A program made the translations under genes and the position numbers. A DNA stretch of 55,324 nucleotides from Nitrospirae bacterium GWF2_44_13 (GTDB taxonomy: Bacteria > Nitrospirota > Thermodesulfovibrionia > Thermodesulfovibrionales > UBA1546): positions 1,638 through 56,961 of the forward strand of contig MHEE01000016.1 of NCBI GenBank assembly GCA_001805105.1, given 5' to 3'. The notes beneath the pieces were generated by a model. The model was not told where the DNA came from and did no database searches. It saw only the letters and a list, made by a program, of their open reading frames with translations. Below, in pieces: positions 16,719 through 27,582 of the stretch. Numbering within the stretch: position 1 is the first letter of the stretch; each line of letters begins with the position of its first letter.

Positions 16719-19367
16719 ATGGTCGGCGGATTACTTAAAAAATTATTCGGCACAAAAAACGAAAGGGAAATCAAACGTCTCCTACCGCTTGTTGAGCAGA
16801 TAAACTCGCTTGAACCGAAAATAAGCATCCTCACCGACACCCAACTAAAGGATAAAACTCCTGAATTCAAAAAAAGGCTTGAACTCGGCGAAACGCTTGA
16901 TGATATACTGCCGGAGGCATTTGCTGTTGTAAGGGAAGTCTCAAAGAGGACTCTTAAGATGAGGCATTTTGACGTCCAGCTTCTCGGCGGCATAACACTT
17001 CATGAAGGAAAGATTGCAGAGATGAAAACCGGCGAAGGGAAAACGCTTGTTGCCACTCTCCCTGTTTATCTGAATGCCATTGAAGGCAGGGGTGTGTATA
17101 TCGTCACAGTAAACGACTACCTCGCAAGAAGAGACGCCAGGTGGATGGGGCCTATTTACAATTTCCTCGGCATGAGCGTGGGCGTCATTGTGCACGGCCT
17201 TACCGACGAACAGAGGCAAGCCGCCTACAACTCTGACATAACATTTGGCACGAATAACGAGTTCGGCTTCGACTACCTCAGGGACAACATGAAATACGAT
17301 ATTTCACAGTATGTCCAGCGGGAACTTAACTATGCAATAGTTGACGAGGTGGACAGCATCCTCATTGACGAGGCAAGAACCCCTCTCATAATTTCAGGGC
17401 CGTCTGAGGAATCAACTGACAAATATTATAAAATAGACAGGATTATCCCGAAACTCCGGAGAGATACAGACTATACGATTGACGAAAAAGCAAAAACCGT
17501 AATACTCACGGAAGAAGGAAGCCTGAAAGTTGAAAAACTCCTCGGCACAGGCAATCTTTATGACCCTTCAAATATAGAATTTGTCCACCATGTGCTTCAG
17601 GGACTCAAGGCCCATACCCTTTTCAGAAAAGATGTTGATTATATCATCAAAGACCGAGAGGTACTTATAGTTGACGAGTTCACAGGCAGATTAATGCCGG
17701 GAAGGCGCTGGAGCGACGGGCTGCATCAGGCGGTAGAAGCAAAAGAAGGAGTAAAGATAGAGAGCGAAAACCAGACGCTCGCCACAATTACATTTCAGAA
17801 TTATTTCAGAATGTACAACAAGCTCGCCGGCATGACAGGAACCGCTGACACAGAGGCAGAAGAATTCGGAAAGATATACAACCTTGACGTTGTTGTAATC
17901 CCGACAAATAAGCCTATGCTAAGGGAAGATTCCCCGGATTCAATATACAAAACTGAGAAAGGCAAATTTAACGCCGCGCTGAAAGAGATAGAGGAACTGC
18001 ACAAGAAAGGACAGCCTGTCCTTGTCGGAACGATATCAATAGAAAAATCAGAAGTCCTTAGCCACATGCTCAAAAAGAAAGGCATACCTCATTCTGTCCT
18101 GAATGCAAAATACCATGAAAAAGAGGCGGAGATAATCGAACAGGCAGGAAGAAGCGGCGCTGTTACGATAGCAACTAATATGGCGGGAAGAGGCACCGAC
18201 ATAGTCCTTGGGGGCAATCCTGAAGGACTTGCAAGGGACATTTTATCAGCCTCGGCTGATTCGCTGGGGCGAAGTGATAAAAAAAGTCATACTGATGCTG
18301 AGGAAGACTATAAACAGGCATTATTAAAGGCAGATGAGATTTGCATAAAAGACAGGGAAAAGGTAGTCAGCCTTGGAGGGCTGCACATCCTCGGCACGGA
18401 AAGACACGAAGCAAGAAGGATTGACAATCAGCTGAGGGGGCGTTCCGGCAGGCAGGGAGACCCGGGCTCTTCACGATTCTACTTGTCATTGGAAGACGAT
18501 CTTATGCGGATATTCGGCTCAGACAGGATTTCAGGGTTGATGAGCAGGCTCGGCATGGAAGAAGACGTGCCGATAGAAAATAAACTTGTGTCAAGGGCGA
18601 TAGAGAACTCACAAAAGAGAGTTGAGGCGCATAACTTTGACATAAGGAAACATCTCCTTGAATACGATGATATCATGAACAAGCAGAGGATAGAGATATA
18701 TTCATTCAGGCGCGAGATACTGCAGGAAGAAGGGTTAAAGGAAAGAATATATTTTATGGCTGAAGAGACTGTAGATGAACTGTTGGCCATATACTGCCCT
18801 GAAGAAAAGCACTCTGAAGAATGGGACATGAAAGGGCTGCATGACGCTGTATTCGGCACATTCTCTTTAACGTATGTTTCAGCTTCAAAATCCTTGGAAG
18901 AGATAAGGCCGTCTCTCATGTCTGCCGTAAAAGAGGCTTACGAAAAGAAAGAAGCAGAAATTGGAAACGAGATGATGAGATACATAGAAAAGACTGTCAT
19001 GCTTCAGGTGGTTGACACTCAATGGAAGGACCACCTTCTTGCGATGGACCATCTAAAAGAAGGCATCGGGCTTAGAGGCTACGGACAGAGAGACCCGCTT
19101 ACCGAATATAAGAAAGAGGCTTTTGATGTCTTTGCTGAAATGACAGACAGGATATCCATTGAGGTGCTTAACCGGGTTTTCAAGATTCAGGTTAAAAAAG
19201 AGGAGGACATAAAAGAGATTAACAGAAAACAGCAATTGACTTACAATAAGAGTGAGACAGGCGCGATGCAGCAGCCGGTTCAAAAAGGGAAAAAAACCGG
19301 AAGGAACGAGCCATGCACATGCGGCAGCGGAAAAAAATACAAGAAATGCTGTGGTGTAAATGCCTAA
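16719..19367 (+). CDS. secA: preprotein translocase ATPase SecA
   Basis: 882 aa. DEAD-like motor with Walker A in [14 protein letters not shown] (about residue 105), [19 protein letters not shown], the preprotein cross-linking domain, [15 protein letters not shown] and [15 protein letters not shown]. The C-terminal zinc tail [17 protein letters not shown] for SecB binding is intact. No Shine-Dalgarno is present. The end overlaps the start of the cyclase gene. Confidence 0.98.
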   Translation: MVGGLLKKLFGTKNEREIKRLLPLVEQINSLEPKISILTDTQLKDKTPEFKKRLELGETLDDILPEAFAVVREVSKRTLKMRHFDVQLLGGITLHEGKIAEMKTGEGKTLVATLPVYLNAIEGRGVYIVTVNDYLARRDARWMGPIYNFLGMSVGVIVHGLTDEQRQAAYNSDITFGTNNEFGFDYLRDNMKYDISQYVQRELNYAIVDEVDSILIDEARTPLIISGPSEESTDKYYKIDRIIPKLRRDTDYTIDEKAKTVILTEEGSLKVEKLLGTGNLYDPSNIEFVHHVLQGLKAHTLFRKDVDYIIKDREVLIVDEFTGRLMPGRRWSDGLHQAVEAKEGVKIESENQTLATITFQNYFRMYNKLAGMTGTADTEAEEFGKIYNLDVVVIPTNKPMLREDSPDSIYKTEKGKFNAALKEIEELHKKGQPVLVGTISIEKSEVLSHMLKKKGIPHSVLNAKYHEKEAEIIEQAGRSGAVTIATNMAGRGTDIVLGGNPEGLARDILSASADSLGRSDKKSHTDAEEDYKQALLKADEICIKDREKVVSLGGLHILGTERHEARRIDNQLRGRSGRQGDPGSSRFYLSLEDDLMRIFGSDRISGLMSRLGMEEDVPIENKLVSRAIENSQKRVEAHNFDIRKHLLEYDDIMNKQRIEIYSFRREILQEEGLKERIYFMAEETVDELLAIYCPEEKHSEEWDMKGLHDAVFGTFSLTYVSASKSLEEIRPSLMSAVKEAYEKKEAEIGNEMMRYIEKTVMLQVVDTQWKDHLLAMDHLKEGIGLRGYGQRDPLTEYKKEAFDVFAEMTDRISIEVLNRVFKIQVKKEEDIKEINRKQQLTYNKSETGAMQQPVQKGKKTGRNEPCTCGSGKKYKKCCGVNA

Positions 19368-20745
19368 TGTTTTTTTAATAGGCCCGGGCCTTAACAAAAG
19401 GAATTTTGAGGATATACTGTCCCGCAACGGGTTTGAGGTCTCAAAATTCAGCTCTATTGAAACTGCGCTCTCACGGCTTGACGAAAAAGCAGACGTCCTG
19501 ATAATCGAAAAGGAACAATACAAAAATAAATCATTTAAAAAATTCCTGAAGGCCTCCGCCGAAATACCAAAGCTTATAGTATCACTTGATTATTCTTTCC
19601 GCGGCTTTGCCGTATGGTTGAAGGAGTCATTAACCCGCCCTGTCTACAACCCCTTAGAAAAGGAGCTGCTCTATTTTATCAGGCTAATCCTGAAAGAAAA
19701 AAACACAAGGGAGGAAAATAAGACGCTCAGGCAGGAGCTTGATACTGCCAATAAGGAGATTGAATTTTTTGAAGATGTCGGGAAAACCCTTACATCCTCT
19801 CTTGAGCTTAATAAAATACTGGTTGCCGTGATGAGGAAGACAAAGGAAATTATAGGAGCAGAAGCATGGTCTGTGCTTGTCGTTGACGAAACAACCGGAG
19901 ACCTTGTCTTTGAAAGAGCAGACACTAAAAAGGTTGAAAAATACAGGCTGAAACCGGGCGAGGGAATCGCAGGCTGGGTTGCTCAGGAGGGAATTCCGGT
20001 AATCGTGCCTGACGTTTCGCTTGACAAAAGATTCTCATCAAGGGTGGACAAACAGACGCACTTCAAGACAAGATCGTTAATGTGCGTGCCCATAAAAAGC
20101 CAAGGGCGTGTCATTGGAGTGCTCGAGGTTGTAAACAAAGTAACAGGAGAACCCTTCACAAAAGAAGACCTAAACCTGCTTATGAGGCTTGTTGATCAGG
20201 CCGCGCTTACTATAGAGCGCACAACCCTATACCAGAAAATGGCAGAGCTTGTAGTAACAGACGACCTCACAAAACTATTCAATACAAGATACCTGAACAG
20301 GACCATTGAAACAGAGATACAGCGTTCTAACAGATATAAGACATCCATATCATTGATATTCATAGACATTGACTATTTTAAAAACATAAACGACCAGCAC
20401 GGACACCTTATAGGAAGCAAAATCCTTGTTGAACTGGGGCAGTTAATCATAAAATGCCTGCGCAGCATTGATATAGTTGCAAGATACGGCGGAGATGAAT
20501 TTGTAGTCGTGCTTCCGCAGACGCCTCCTCATGCAGCAGTGCAGATAGCCGAAAGAATAAGAAAATCAGTTGAGCACAACACATTCCTTAAAAAAGAAGG
20601 TTATGCTCTCAAGATGACTGCAAGCTTTGGTGTTGCATCGTATCCTGAAAGCGCAAAGACCAAAGAAGACCTTATTCGCCTTGCAGATGAAGCAATGTAC
20701 AGAGTGAAAAATACCACCAGAAACGGGGTTTATGCTATAGTATAG
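19360..20745 (+). CDS. GAF-domain diguanylate cyclase (GGDEF)
   Basis: 461 aa, no transmembrane segment. An N-terminal unassigned, perhaps degenerate receiver-like, region (1-105) leads to a short coiled coil (about 107-135), a GAF domain (about 140-290) and a GGDEF domain. The active site RYGGDEF is at residues 375-381. An intact allosteric I-site RSID (368-371) lies five residues before GGDEF, so the enzyme should make c-di-GMP and be product-inhibited. The start overlaps secA by eight bases and the next gene follows within 5 bp. Confidence 0.92.
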   Translation: MPNVFLIGPGLNKRNFEDILSRNGFEVSKFSSIETALSRLDEKADVLIIEKEQYKNKSFKKFLKASAEIPKLIVSLDYSFRGFAVWLKESLTRPVYNPLEKELLYFIRLILKEKNTREENKTLRQELDTANKEIEFFEDVGKTLTSSLELNKILVAVMRKTKEIIGAEAWSVLVVDETTGDLVFERADTKKVEKYRLKPGEGIAGWVAQEGIPVIVPDVSLDKRFSSRVDKQTHFKTRSLMCVPIKSQGRVIGVLEVVNKVTGEPFTKEDLNLLMRLVDQAALTIERTTLYQKMAELVVTDDLTKLFNTRYLNRTIETEIQRSNRYKTSISLIFIDIDYFKNINDQHGHLIGSKILVELGQLIIKCLRSIDIVARYGGDEFVVVLPQTPPHAAVQIAERIRKSVEHNTFLKKEGYALKMTASFGVASYPESAKTKEDLIRLADEAMYRVKNTTRNGVYAIV

Positions 20746-20749
20746 CCTG

Positions 20750-21811
20750 ATGGCCCTCTTTAATTACGCTGCAAAAGAAGTTACGCTCAAGATCGTTTAT
20801 TACGGCCCAGGCCTAAGCGGAAAGACAACCAATCTTCAGTATCTTCATTCAGCGCTCGACCCGGGAAAAACAGGCAGGCTGATTTCGTTAGCAACAGAAA
20901 CCGACAGGACTCTGTTTTTTGATTTTCTTCCGGTTGAACTCGGTAAGATAAAAGACTTTTCTGTCAGATTTCAGTTGTATACAGTGCCCGGCCAGATTAA
21001 ATACAATCTGACGAGAAAGGCGGTTCTTAAAGGAGCCGATGCCGTTGTATTTGTTGCCGACTCGCAGAGAGAAATGAAAGAGGCAAACATGGAAAGTTTT
21101 GCCAACATGAAAGAAAATCTCCTTTCAAATAATATAAACCAGGATAACATTGTCCTTGTCCTGCAATACAACAAAAGAGACCTGCCGAATATACTGCCTG
21201 TTGACGAGTTAAATAAAATCCTGAACAGCAGTGGTTATATATATCTTGAGGCAGAGGCAATTAACGGTAAAGGCGTAAAAGAAACTTTTCAAACTGTCAC
21301 AAAACTGCTCATCAAAGACCTTTCAGAAAAGTATAAGTTTGATATTCAGCCGCCCACGCGGCCTGAAGAGGCATTCACGGCAGTTTCAGATGAAATCATG
21401 GAACAGCCGGCTTCTTCTTACGAAGAAACTATTCCGTCTGAAGAAACAGCAGTTTCTTCGTTTCCTAATGATGTATTGGAAGTGACTGCGTTAAAGGAGC
21501 CCATCCAGCCCTCCCTGCCTCAGCAGGAGACAGCATCTATGAAAAAAAATATAGGAGAACCTGAACCAAAAACCAATGAGCCGTCAGCACATTCATCGGA
21601 ACAGATTGATAAGCTGCCGGCAAGTCTCAGGGAAAACACCTTGATGCTTGCCGGCATAAAATCAGCCATTAATGAGCTCCTTGATGAACTTAAAAAATCA
21701 AGAGAAGATCAGAAAGAGGTTCTGGCTATACTCAGAGGAATAAAAATAAATGAGACAATAGAAAAAATGAAAGAAAAAGAGAAAGAGAAAAAAGACCGGC
21801 TCACAAAATAA
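20750..21811 (+). CDS. MglA/Arf-like small GTPase with long C-terminal coiled-coil extension
   Basis: 353 aa. The GTPase domain (1-195) has G1 YYGPGLSGKTTNLQ (P-loop 19-26), the MglA-type G3 TVPGQ (78-82, replacing DxxGQ) and G4 NKRD (141-144). Residues about 196-290 are proline/glutamate-rich and disordered; 290-353 form a charged coiled coil. MglA-type GTPases set cell poles and control motility. The tail is not part of canonical MglA (about 195 aa). No MglB or roadblock gene is adjacent; coupling to the c-di-GMP enzyme upstream is inferred from spacing. Confidence 0.88.
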   Translation: MALFNYAAKEVTLKIVYYGPGLSGKTTNLQYLHSALDPGKTGRLISLATETDRTLFFDFLPVELGKIKDFSVRFQLYTVPGQIKYNLTRKAVLKGADAVVFVADSQREMKEANMESFANMKENLLSNNINQDNIVLVLQYNKRDLPNILPVDELNKILNSSGYIYLEAEAINGKGVKETFQTVTKLLIKDLSEKYKFDIQPPTRPEEAFTAVSDEIMEQPASSYEETIPSEETAVSSFPNDVLEVTALKEPIQPSLPQQETASMKKNIGEPEPKTNEPSAHSSEQIDKLPASLRENTLMLAGIKSAINELLDELKKSREDQKEVLAILRGIKINETIEKMKEKEKEKKDRLTK

Positions 21812-21813
21812 AT

Positions 21814-23298
21814 TCACAGCCTCTCCAGCGTCCGTATCAATGCCTCTGCCTTTTTCAGGCTTTCATAATATTCTTTTTCAGGGTCAGAGTCTGCGACAAT
21901 GCCTGCTCCTGCCTGAACATACGCGAATCCATCTTTTATGACAAATGTCCTGATAATAATATTCAGGTCCATGCTTCCCGAAAAACCTATATATCCGAAA
22001 GAGCCTGTGTAAGGGCCTCTCGCTACAGGTTCAAGCTCATCAATTATCTCCATGCACCGGACTTTAGGAACGCCTGTTATCGTCCCGCCCGGGAATGCCG
22101 CTTTTATCGCATCAAAACAGGTTTTCCCTGAAGCGAGATTGCCCTTTACATTGGAGACGATATGTATTACATGGGAATAGTCCTCTGTTATCATAAGCTC
22201 ATTCACATGAACGCTTCCGTAATTACATACCCTTCCGATGTCATTTCTTTCAAGGTCAATAAGCATTATATGCTCCGCCCTCTCCTTCTCATTCAGAAGA
22301 AGCTCGGCGCGCATGAGTTCATCTTCTTTCATATCCCTGCCTCTCGGCCTCGTGCCGGCTATCGGCCTAGTCTCAATTACACCGTCGCTTATCTTTAACA
22401 ACCTTTCAGGGGAAGAACTGGCTATCTGATAATCTCCAAAATCAATATAGCCTGCAAACGGAGAGGGGTTAATTGAACGGAGAATTTTATAAAGGCTCCA
22501 TGGTTTAATATTTTTGATATCGGCTGACACCCTGATTGAAAGATTTATCTGAAAAATATCTCCGGCAGCGATATACTCTTTTGCCCTTTTTACAATATCC
22601 ATGTATTGTTCTTTGGACATTTCATGGTTAAGCGCAGACGCGCGGAAGCGCGGAGGAGCGGAGGTTTTTTCTTTTGAACTTTGACACTTTGACACTTTGA
22701 CACTGATTTTCCGGATTTCCTCTTCCGCTTCATCATATTTTTCAGCCCAGTCAACATCCACATCTCCATAACCCAATTCCGTATCACGAGCGCCAGGACA
22801 GACAACAATCCACGCTTTCTTATCCAGATGATCAAAGGCTATCAGCTTATCAATCATGAAAAAATGAACATCAGGAATCTTCAGGTTATCCTTTGTTGTT
22901 TTGGGAAGTTTCTCAAGATACCGGACAAAGTCATAACTCAGCAATCCAACCGCTCCTCCCTGAAAAGGAGGCAGAGACTTTATGGGTTTTTGTTCGTATG
23001 CCGCGACAAGTGATTTAAGTCTTGTAAGCGGATTAGTGGAAGATACGGCCCTTTTGTCTTTAGTGCTTATCTCTACATCGCCATCCTTTACCTTGAAGAT
23101 TAAATACGGGTCAAAACCAATGAAGGAATATCTCGCAATATTTGCAGGTCCTTTTACGCTTTCAAGAAGAAAACTGTTTGGAGATATGAAAGATTCATAA
23201 ACTTGATGAGGAGAAGAGTAAGGTATTTCCATGTAAACCGGAGAAATCTCTCCAGTTGTTGCAGACAACAGAAAATCTTTTTTAGCAGGCATAACCAT
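21814..23298 (-). CDS. chorismate-utilising enzyme, anthranilate synthase component I or aminodeoxychorismate synthase component I (TrpE/PabB)
   Basis: 494 aa. Chorismate-binding core with [42 protein letters not shown] and [18 protein letters not shown]. The alanine in PIAGT is the TrpE-like state (PabB of E. coli has lysine), but PIAGT also occurs in PabB proteins, and GGTITGVPK resembles PabB. No glutamine amidotransferase partner or other trp gene is nearby, so the product is left open. Two repeat arrays (22632-22664 and 22673-22704) expand a loop at about residue 200-225. Confidence 0.85.
   Translation of the reverse strand: MVMPAKKDFLLSATTGEISPVYMEIPYSSPHQVYESFISPNSFLLESVKGPANIARYSFIGFDPYLIFKVKDGDVEISTKDKRAVSSTNPLTRLKSLVAAYEQKPIKSLPPFQGGAVGLLSYDFVRYLEKLPKTTKDNLKIPDVHFFMIDKLIAFDHLDKKAWIVVCPGARDTELGYGDVDVDWAEKYDEAEEEIRKISVKVSKCQSSKEKTSAPPRFRASALNHEMSKEQYMDIVKRAKEYIAAGDIFQINLSIRVSADIKNIKPWSLYKILRSINPSPFAGYIDFGDYQIASSSPERLLKISDGVIETRPIAGTRPRGRDMKEDELMRAELLLNEKERAEHIMLIDLERNDIGRVCNYGSVHVNELMITEDYSHVIHIVSNVKGNLASGKTCFDAIKAAFPGGTITGVPKVRCMEIIDELEPVARGPYTGSFGYIGFSGSMDLNIIIRTFVIKDGFAYVQAGAGIVADSDPEKEYYESLKKAEALIRTLERL
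22632..22664 (-). repeat. GC-rich degenerate short repeat inside trpE/pabB
   Basis: An imperfect array built from CGCGGA/GCGGAG-type words, coding for an [10 protein letters not shown]-like segment. It is GC-rich, unlike its surroundings, and directly adjoins a second, AT-rich array. Confidence 0.5.
22673..22704 (-). repeat. octamer array inside trpE/pabB (unit GTGTCAAA)
   Basis: Three perfect tandem GTGTCAAA units plus a partial on the coding strand, in frame, coding for VSKCQSSK-like residues in a loop between conserved blocks. Confidence 0.7.
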
Positions 23299-23331
23299 CC
23301 TGCTATTTTACCTTATTTTAAATGACTCACA

Positions 23332-24051
23332 CTACGCTGTGAGCATCTCCAGCGATATTAACTCTATTGCCCTGAGAGGATCACTGTGATTTAAAATGGA
23401 CCTTCCCATGACTATATAGTCAGCGCCCTCTCTCAATGCCTGCTTCGGCGTCATTGTCCTGTGCTGGTCGTCAGGAGGATGCCATGACGGCCTTATGCCC
23501 GGCGTAACAATAAGAAATTTGTTTCCGCAGTGACTTTTAATTTTAGCAACCTCGTGGCCTGATGCGACAACACCATCCAGTCCTGCCTTGAGCGCAAGCG
23601 CAGAAAGATGCCTGACATGCGTGATAAGGCTGTGCTGAATACCCATCTCTGCCTTCAGGACATCCTGTGATATGCTTGTCAGAACAGTAACGCCAAGAAT
23701 CTTGGGTTTTGGCAAATTCTCTTTAAGGCAGAGTTCAATCACAGAGTCCCTGCACATCTTCATCATATCAAGCCCGCCTGACGCATGCACATTAAACATA
23801 TAAACACCAAGCCTTGTTGCAGCGACCGCCGCCTTTATAACTGTGGCAGGAATATCATGCAGCTTAAGGTCAAGAAAAACCTTTTTCTTCCTCTTATGTA
23901 TTTTCTCAACTATCCTTGGCCCTGCTGATGTAAAAAGCTCCAGCCCGACCTTGTATATCTCTATCTGCTCTCCGAATTTATCCACAAGTTCAAGAGCATA
24001 ATCAGGCTCTGACACATCAAGCGCTATTATTAATTTTTCTCTCCAGGGCAT
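23332..24051 (-). CDS. pyrF: orotidine 5'-phosphate decarboxylase
   Basis: 239 aa. Converts OMP to UMP. LIIALDVSEPDYALEL at the N-terminus, catalytic KVFLDLKLHDIPATV and GVVASGHEV / VTPGIRP are present. It follows dcd by 10 bp with a GAGG Shine-Dalgarno, forming a small pyrimidine-nucleotide operon. Confidence 0.96.
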   Translation of the reverse strand: MPWREKLIIALDVSEPDYALELVDKFGEQIEIYKVGLELFTSAGPRIVEKIHKRKKKVFLDLKLHDIPATVIKAAVAATRLGVYMFNVHASGGLDMMKMCRDSVIELCLKENLPKPKILGVTVLTSISQDVLKAEMGIQHSLITHVRHLSALALKAGLDGVVASGHEVAKIKSHCGNKFLIVTPGIRPSWHPPDDQHRTMTPKQALREGADYIVMGRSILNHSDPLRAIELISLEMLTA

Positions 24052-24061
24052 TAGCTCATCC

Positions 24062-24610
24062 TCATGTCTTTGAAAGGGTTATCCCCTTCTGTGCCTGATA
24101 CTTCCCTGCTTTATCAGCATAAGAAGTCTCGCACATCTCCGATGCTCCAAGAAATATAAGCTGGGCCAGCCCCTCATTTGAATACAGCTTTGCGGGGACA
24201 GGCGCCGTGTTTGATATTGAAATGGTTATGTAGCCTTCCCACTCAGGCTCCAATGGCGTTACATTCACAATAATTCCTGAGCGCGCGTATGTTGATTTTC
24301 CAAGGCATATAACAAGCACGTCTCTCGGAATCTTGAAATATTCCAGAGAGCGCCCAAGCACATACGAATTCGCAGGAATTGTGCAGACATCGCCCTTAAA
24401 ATCAGCAAAATGAGTCTCGCTGAAATTCTTGGGGTCAATCACGGCCTTTTCCTTAGCATCAAAAACCTTAAACTCATCGAATAATCTCATGTCATAGCCG
24501 TAAGAACTTACGCCGTAAGAGATAACCCCTTTTCTCACCTGATTCCTGTCAAAGGGAGCTATCATCCCCTTCTCAGCCATTTCTATTATCCATCTGTCGT
24601 TTTTTAGCAT
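24062..24610 (-). CDS. dcd: dCTP deaminase
   Basis: 182 aa. Trimeric enzyme supplying dUTP for thymidylate synthesis. Signatures: [57 protein letters not shown] and AQLIFL. The first gene of dcd-pyrF; no Shine-Dalgarno, and a TATAGA hexamer lies two bases before the ATG. Confidence 0.95.
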   Translation of the reverse strand: MLKNDRWIIEMAEKGMIAPFDRNQVRKGVISYGVSSYGYDMRLFDEFKVFDAKEKAVIDPKNFSETHFADFKGDVCTIPANSYVLGRSLEYFKIPRDVLVICLGKSTYARSGIIVNVTPLEPEWEGYITISISNTAPVPAKLYSNEGLAQLIFLGASEMCETSYADKAGKYQAQKGITLSKT

Positions 24611-24726
24611 AATCTATAGGATGCGCCAGTTTTGAAGAAGATTAACATATCTTTTTTCTCTTTTCAATAGAACAGTTTTGTGATATTGTAAAGATACAAT
24701 TTAGATTTTATAGAAGGAGGAATTTT

Positions 24727-25077
24727 ATGGGACTATGGGACAGGGTTAAAAAGGACATCCAGAAAGGCGTTGATGAGAGCATTGCTGCTGTAAGAAAGGG
24801 AGCTACCGTTGCCGTTGAAAAGGCAGAGGAACTGGCAGAGGAAGGAAAGAGGAGATACAAAGTTTTTGAACTGAAAATGAAGGTTCAGTCAAATTTCACA
24901 GAACTCGGCGGAAAAGTTTACGATCTCGCATCAAAAGGCTCCAAGAACCCACTCCTTGACGCGAAAGTGATATCTGCTGTCAAAGGGGTAAAAAAACTTG
25001 AAACTCAGATTGCAAAACTTGAAAATATCCCACCCAAAAAGAAAGGCACACGTAAATCAAAACCAAAAAGAAAATAG
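24727..25077 (+). CDS. small lysine-rich helical protein, function unknown
   Basis: 116 aa. No family recognised with confidence. The body (1-95) is predicted amphipathic helix (KKDIQKGVDESIAAVRKG, VAVEKAEELAEEGKRRYK) and the tail is a basic PPKKKGTRKSKPKRK stretch. It has a strong AGGAGG Shine-Dalgarno and codon use like its neighbours, so it is likely real and well expressed. The basic tail could bind nucleic acid or acidic membrane (inference). Upstream there is a perfect ATTGTA/TACAAT inverted repeat near 24685-24700. Confidence 0.75.
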   Translation: MGLWDRVKKDIQKGVDESIAAVRKGATVAVEKAEELAEEGKRRYKVFELKMKVQSNFTELGGKVYDLASKGSKNPLLDAKVISAVKGVKKLETQIAKLENIPPKKKGTRKSKPKRK

Positions 25078-25240
25078 ATAGGGGTAAATCGAAAAACATA
25101 GAAAGACCTGTTCCAAAGATTCATAATAAAGGGGCAATAACTGTATGCATCAATGCCTCATGCCGGCTGCGGAAAGCGGGATGCGCGGGATTTGTAGGAT
25201 GTCCGGGATTTATATCCAGATAAAAAGCAGTTGAAAAACA

Positions 25241-25277
25241 GTAGAAGTTTTCCCTGCAATGCAGGGAAAACTTCTAC
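25241..25277. terminator. 17-bp perfect hairpin between convergent genes
   Basis: A perfect inverted repeat with arms 25241-25257 and 25261-25277 and an AAT loop. On the minus strand it follows the lemA stop by 19 bp and is followed by TGTTTTTC, so it probably terminates the NTase-TPM-LemA transcript. The rest of 25078-25240 contains no gene that I can support. Confidence 0.65.
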
Positions 25278-25295
25278 AAAAACAACGAGTCATAG

Positions 25296-25871
25296 TTAAA
25301 ATTTTACTTTTGGAGTCTCTGCCTCGCCTTTTGGAATTTCATAATATTCTGCGGCAGACACGCTTGCCATGCTCGCGAAAAATTTTCCAAAAACAGTTCT
25401 TCTGTAAGTATTAACCAGCTGTACAGACTCATTATATCTCTTTCTCTCTACTGCAATTCTGTTTTCCGTTCCCTCAAGACTGTCCTGAAGCTTAAGAAAA
25501 GACTCATTAGCCTTCAACTGCGGGTACGTTTCTTTGAGCAGCAGCAGCCTGGATAGCACGCCTTCCAGCTGATTAGACGCCTGTATCTTTCCCTTTACAT
25601 CTTTTGCCTGAAAATATTTTGTCCTTGCTTCCGCAATATTTTCAAAAAGCTCTTTTTCATGTCTTGCATAACCCTTTACGGTTTCGACAAGATTCGGAAT
25701 AAGATCGTATCTCCTCTTTAACTGATTCTCCACCTGGGCCCAGCTTGCCTTGACATTTTCATCCATTGCAATAACCTTGTTATACTCTCCTATGGCCCAT
25801 TTGAAACCTCCAAACCCGATTAACAGCAAAATACCAACTACTATTAATGTGATTTTCAACCCTTTCCCCAT
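25296..25871 (-). CDS. lemA: LemA family protein
   Basis: 191 aa with an N-terminal transmembrane helix (about 5-24), followed by the LemA four-helix core (EYNKVIAMDENVKASWAQVENQLKRRYDLIPNLVETVKGY). Its role is unknown, but it is very often encoded with TPM-domain proteins, as here. ATG 25871 has AAGGAGG upstream. Confidence 0.93.
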   Translation of the reverse strand: MGKGLKITLIVVGILLLIGFGGFKWAIGEYNKVIAMDENVKASWAQVENQLKRRYDLIPNLVETVKGYARHEKELFENIAEARTKYFQAKDVKGKIQASNQLEGVLSRLLLLKETYPQLKANESFLKLQDSLEGTENRIAVERKRYNESVQLVNTYRRTVFGKFFASMASVSAAEYYEIPKGEAETPKVKF

Positions 25872-25932
25872 CAAAATCCTCCTTTATTCATAAATTCATA
25901 CGATAAATTTTCCAGGCATAAATTGCCATATT

Positions 25933-26721
25933 TTACCATCCTCCGGATGAACCGCCTCCTCCGAAGCCTCCTCCGCCACCGCCGCCAAAGCTGCCGCCCC
26001 CGCCGAAACCGCCTCCGCCACCCCATCCTTCTCTTCTGCCTCCCCCCATTGAAGATGCCAGCAAAAGAAATATCAAGAGGCGGGGATTTTTTATGAATAG
26101 TATTACAGCTCCTATAAGAAGCAGTATGGTAAGAAACTTACTTATCTTACCACCATCTTTTTTGCGGCCCGCAGCATAGATACTCCTTTTTATTTTCGGC
26201 ATTCCTGTTACTTCAATGCCGTGGCTCGATGCAATTTGGCCGGTTAAAGCTAATGCCGCTGCGTATATGCCCTTAGAATAATCTCCCTTTTTGAAATTCG
26301 GCGCCATATATTCTCTGCCAATGCTTCCAGTCAGGCTATCCGGAAGCACGCCTTCAAGGCCATAACCTATTTCAAACCTGTATTTCCTGTCCTGAATAGA
26401 CACTACTATTAATGCTCCATTGTCTTTGCCTTTTTGGCCTAACTTCCATTTTTGGTGGGCTGTTTTTATAGAAAACTCTTCGAGCGATTCACCTTCGAGT
26501 GATGTAATGGTCAGAACAACAACCTGAGCAGTTGTTTTCTGCTCAAGCTCTTTTAAGTAACCGTTCAGATTTTGTTCAATGTTATTATCTACAATCCCGG
26601 CAAGGTCAACTACATAATTATCCGGCATCTCCGGTATTTGAGGCGTAACAGCAAAAGATTCCGTAATAATTAAAAAACATATTAATAGCGGTAAAAAAAA
26701 CCACCTACACCTGAAGGTCAT
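25933..26721 (-). CDS. TPM-domain protein with glycine-rich tail
   Basis: 262 aa: signal peptide (1-24), TPM domain (about 30-160; NYVVDLAGIVDN, TTAQVVVLTITSLEG, IGYGLEGVLPDSLTG), a transmembrane segment (about 198-222) and a C-terminal run of glycines ending GGGSSGGW. TPM domains are linked to photosystem II repair in plants and envelope stress in bacteria. The start overlaps the NTase gene by 17 bp. Confidence 0.92.
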   Translation of the reverse strand: MTFRCRWFFLPLLICFLIITESFAVTPQIPEMPDNYVVDLAGIVDNNIEQNLNGYLKELEQKTTAQVVVLTITSLEGESLEEFSIKTAHQKWKLGQKGKDNGALIVVSIQDRKYRFEIGYGLEGVLPDSLTGSIGREYMAPNFKKGDYSKGIYAAALALTGQIASSHGIEVTGMPKIKRSIYAAGRKKDGGKISKFLTILLLIGAVILFIKNPRLLIFLLLASSMGGGRREGWGGGGGFGGGGSFGGGGGGGFGGGGSSGGW

Positions 26722-27451
26722 CTATTACTTTCCCAATCCTCTCGGTAGTTTCATAATATTCCTCAAAAACTGTATTCATTACATCCTTTGTAAGTTTTAG
26801 ACGGCCTCTTTTTATATCTAAAATCCTCCTGAATATATCAGCATTTATACCTGTAGCAGCAGAGAGTTCCGATATAACATCATTTTTTAATATAGGCGGT
26901 TTTTTCCCCATGAGCATGATTATTCCTCGAAAAAGCGGCATATATCCCGTTATTAAATTCATAAAACGTTCTGTAAGTATGCGCCTGTCGCCCTGAGATG
27001 CAATATAAGCTTGTACAAGACCAATAAGTTTGCTCTTTATTTCTCTTTCGCATTGATGTCTCAAATCCGTCATTCTCACATCTATGCCATTAAGAATATC
27101 TTCTCCGAAAACTGTCTGATGAATAAGTTTGAAATCATGGAACTCCACAGGAAATACGTCTACGGATCTCATTATATATTCAGGGGTCATAATAAGCGGC
27201 GCTGCAACCCCCTTCTTCTTATATCTTTTACCTAACGGAGCAATCACCTCTATAAACCTCAAATCCATTTTTTTTAATACAAATATACTGTTGATGTCAG
27301 ATGTTTTTTCATTATAGTCTGCTGTTACAGCGCTGCCGACTATATAAACCGAGTGTATATTTTCAGAATAATTATTAATAACTTCTGCAAGAAACGGCGC
27401 CGTCTTTTCAACAACCGCCGGCGATAATCCTTCTAATTTTATATCAGCCAC
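26705..27451 (-). CDS. nucleotidyltransferase-fold protein, possibly catalytically altered
   Basis: 248 aa from a GTG start preceded by AGGAGG. The N-terminal third has a polymerase-beta-like signature YIVGSAVTADYNEKTSDINSIFV, but the second position of the expected D-x-D metal pair is asparagine, so activity is doubtful. The remainder is helical (about 130-248) without a recognised domain. It heads an operon with TPM and LemA genes, suggesting an envelope-linked role (inference). Confidence 0.7.
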   Translation of the reverse strand: MADIKLEGLSPAVVEKTAPFLAEVINNYSENIHSVYIVGSAVTADYNEKTSDINSIFVLKKMDLRFIEVIAPLGKRYKKKGVAAPLIMTPEYIMRSVDVFPVEFHDFKLIHQTVFGEDILNGIDVRMTDLRHQCEREIKSKLIGLVQAYIASQGDRRILTERFMNLITGYMPLFRGIIMLMGKKPPILKNDVISELSAATGINADIFRRILDIKRGRLKLTKDVMNTVFEEYYETTERIGKVIDDLQV

Positions 27452-27485
27452 TTTCTGACCTCCTGATTTAATCTCGTTCCCAAGT

Positions 27486-27514
27486 ACAATAACACATGAT
27501 CTCCAATTCGTCAA
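27486..27514 (-). promoter_or_regulatory. promoter of the NTase-TPM-LemA operon
   Basis: Minus-strand TTGACG (27514-27509), exactly 17 bp, TATTGT (27491-27486) with a TG element two bases upstream. It lies in the 131-bp gap after the Omp85 gene. Confidence 0.65.
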
Positions 27515-27582
27515 AAAAGTGAAGCATCGGTTTTGCCAATGACTGAGCAGATATTAAATGGCCTATATCGGATTGCAAGGGT

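Noticed and set aside
24685-24700. ATTGTA/TACAAT inverted repeat upstream of the 116-aa gene as an operator
   Set aside because: Single occurrence, AT-rich and short; kept only as a note in the gene entry.
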